Assembly (NCBI GenBank): GCA_945937975.1
Contig: CAMEUD010000074.1
Span: 1-5,645 of the forward strand
Origin: an uncultured Clostridia bacterium
GTDB taxonomy: Bacteria > Bacillota > Clostridia > Christensenellales > UBA1242
Reading direction: 5' to 3'
DNA: 5,645 nucleotides
In this document: positions 3,875-5,645 of the stretch, piece by piece
Layout: each line of letters opens with the position of its first letter
How positions within the stretch are numbered: position 1 is the first letter of the stretch
Notes under the pieces: generated by a model
Told to the model about the DNA's origin: nothing
What the model saw: the letters and a program-made list of their open reading frames with translations, nothing else
The model's database searches: none
Program-made: the position numbers and the translations under genes

Positions 3875-5645
3875 TTATTTTTTTATTAGTTCATCAAATT
3901 CTTGTTCTGTTAAAATAGTTACTCCTAGCATTTGTGCTTTTGTTAGTTTGCTTCCTGGTTCACTTCCTGCCAACACATAACTTGTATTTTTTGATACAGA
4001 TGTTGAAGTTTGTCCACCCAAGTCTTCAATAATTTTGGTTGCATCGCTTCTTGAATATTTTTCCAATGTGCCTGTAAGAACAAAAGTTTTACCTTTTAAC
4101 AAATCTCCAGTTTTTGTTGATTTGTAGATAATATTTACGCCAAGATTAATGAGTTCATCTATAATTTGTAAATTTTTGTCATCTTTAAAGTATTGAACAA
4201 CACTGTTTGCAACAATATCTCCAATATCACGAATACTAGATAAATCTTCAACTTTTGCATATTTTAAATCATCAAGAGTTTGATAATATTTTGTTAAATC
4301 TTTTGCAGTTTTTTTACCAATATTAGATATTCCAAGGGCAAAAATAAAGTTTTCAAAATTAACATTTTTGCTTTTATTTATAGAATTTATCAAATTTATT
4401 GCCTTTTTATCCTTAAAACTAGGCAAATTTACCAAATTTTCATATTTTAGTCTATATAAATCGGAAAATGTTCTAACATTAAGTTTGTCATATATTAGGT
4501 CTGCAGTCTGCTCACTAAACCCTTCAATATTCATTGCATCTCTGCTTGAAAAGTGTGCCATTCTGTCAACAACTTGCTCTTTGCACCCATAGGTGTTTGG
4601 ACAAAACAATAATGCACCAATTTCAACAAGTTCAGTATGACAACAAGGGCAAAAAATAGGTTTTTCTATTTTTCTTGAATTTGGCAAAAGTTCTGCAAGT
4701 CCCATAATTTCTGGTATAACTTCATTACTTCTTCTAACAAAAACCCTTGAACCAATTTCAACATTTTTTCTTTCAATATCACCATAATTATTAAGTGTTG
4801 CACGCATTACTTGTGCCCCTGCCAAAACAACAGGTTCAATTTCAGCGATTGGGGTAATTTTCCCAGTTCTGCCAACTTGCCAAACAACATTTTTTAGTAT
4901 TGTTGAAAGTTCTTGTGGTGCAAATTTATATGCCATTGCCCACTTTGGAAACTTTGCTGTGTAGCCAAAATCATCACGAGATGGAACATCATCAAGTTTT
5001 AACACCATTCCATCAATAAGTATATCAAGCGAAGATTTTTCTTTGTCAACCTTATTAATTTCTTTTTCTATTTCATCAAAAGTCGTAACAACCTTATATG
5101 GCGAAACTTTAAAATGGTTTTGTTTTAAAAATTCAAACATATCTTCTTGACTTTTAAATGTTTTATCTTGTGCAAAACACACATTATAACAAATCCAGTC
5201 AAGATTTCTTTTTGCAGTCTGTTTTGAATCAAGATTTCTTATTGCACCACTAACTGCATTTCTAGCATTTTTTAATGCTTCTTTTGGATATTTTTCATTG
5301 AACTTTTTAAGGTTAGATATTGTTATAATACCTTCACCTTGAACAATCAATTCGCCTTTGTATTCAATTTTAAGTGGAACACTTTTTATAGTTTTTACTT
5401 GTGCTGTAACATCTTCACCAACTTGTCCATTACCACGAGTGGCAGCAGACACAAAAAGTCCATTTTTGTAAGTGCAAACAATAGTTAATCCATCAAATTT
5501 ATATTCCAATGTCAACTTTTGTTTGTTTGATTTTTGTTGCATTGAACTTACCCAAGAATTTAATTCTTGCAAAGATTGACATTTGTCAAGACTATATAAT
5601 CTTACTTTATGCTCAACCTTTTGAAAATTCTCCAAAACAACATCA
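3875..5645 (-). CDS. ligA: NAD+-dependent DNA ligase LigA, N-terminus beyond window
   Basis: Seals nicks in duplex DNA using NAD+, in Okazaki-fragment joining and repair. 589 residues are visible; full-length LigA is about 670, and by comparison with E. coli some 70-80 residues (domain Ia) lie outside. The frame stays open to the edge, so the TTG at 5635 is not the start. Numbering from that codon: adenylation domain with nucleophile Lys46 in EYKFDG (44-49), Arg67 in AATRG, Glu101 in QGEG, RNAVSGAIRNLD (125-136), IDGMVLK (Lys213) and AYKF (Lys237); OB fold about 241-320 with QVGRTGKITPIAEIEPV; zinc finger Cys329, Cys332, Cys345, Cys351; helix-hairpin-helix repeats about 352-500; BRCT about 510-586 with GKTFVLTGTL and the GSKLTKAQ motif. 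The usual RGE of the adenylation domain is QGE. All catalytic residues visible are present, so it is likely the active essential ligase. No terminator separates it from rpoZ. Confidence 0.96.
   Translation of the reverse strand, partial: DVVLENFQKVEHKVRLYSLDKCQSLQELNSWVSSMQQKSNKQKLTLEYKFDGLTIVCTYKNGLFVSAATRGNGQVGEDVTAQVKTIKSVPLKIEYKGELIVQGEGIITISNLKKFNEKYPKEALKNARNAVSGAIRNLDSKQTAKRNLDWICYNVCFAQDKTFKSQEDMFEFLKQNHFKVSPYKVVTTFDEIEKEINKVDKEKSSLDILIDGMVLKLDDVPSRDDFGYTAKFPKWAMAYKFAPQELSTILKNVVWQVGRTGKITPIAEIEPVVLAGAQVMRATLNNYGDIERKNVEIGSRVFVRRSNEVIPEIMGLAELLPNSRKIEKPIFCPCCHTELVEIGALLFCPNTYGCKEQVVDRMAHFSSRDAMNIEGFSEQTADLIYDKLNVRTFSDLYRLKYENLVNLPSFKDKKAINLINSINKSKNVNFENFIFALGISNIGKKTAKDLTKYYQTLDDLKYAKVEDLSSIRDIGDIVANSVVQYFKDDKNLQIIDELINLGVNIIYKSTKTGDLLKGKTFVLTGTLEKYSRSDATKIIEDLGGQTSTSVSKNTSYVLAGSEPGSKLTKAQMLGVTILTEQEFDELIKK

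Overview
The window is AT-rich DNA from a low-GC Gram-positive bacterium, most likely a gut-type clostridium (Bacillota). The support is a SpoVB-type flippase, a DUF421-DUF4363 pair, a LigA with the clostridial-style sequence variant, a Bacillus-like short omega subunit and A/T-ended codon use. This placement rests on family recognition only; no database was searched.

Left part, + strand (1-2351): the 3' two-thirds or more of a SpoVB/MurJ-like membrane flippase, then a DUF421 (YetF-like) membrane protein, then a small membrane-anchored DUF4363 protein four bases after it. The three read as one envelope-related operon and end near a weak AT-rich hairpin. A dihydrofolate reductase gene (folA) follows on the same strand (2439-2939), with its own Shine-Dalgarno sequence and a possible promoter.

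Right part, - strand (3596-5645): the NAD+-dependent DNA ligase ligA, cut by the right edge and lacking its N-terminus. It is followed by rpoZ (RNA polymerase omega), which has a near-consensus promoter of its own between the two genes.

Middle (2940-3595): the convergent gap between folA and rpoZ is the unusual part. It holds two tandem copies of a two-module element, A1-B1 (2997-3352) and A2-B2 (3353-3604). Modules A and B share one fold: a long stem interrupted by a conserved G-A-rich internal loop, a five-pair hairpin with a four-base loop, and a conserved CAG(T/A)AA-type purine-rich tail. In A1, A2 and B2 the stem sequences differ but stay paired, so there is compensatory change visible inside this one window. 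Conserved G-U pairs fit a structured RNA (or single-strand DNA) read from the + strand. B2 is closed by a long A/T-flanked stem whose right arm supplies the rpoZ stop codon, and it probably doubles as a two-way terminator. The family could not be named. It is the best candidate here for an undescribed element: a structured-RNA repeat, or a MITE-like unit that carries one.
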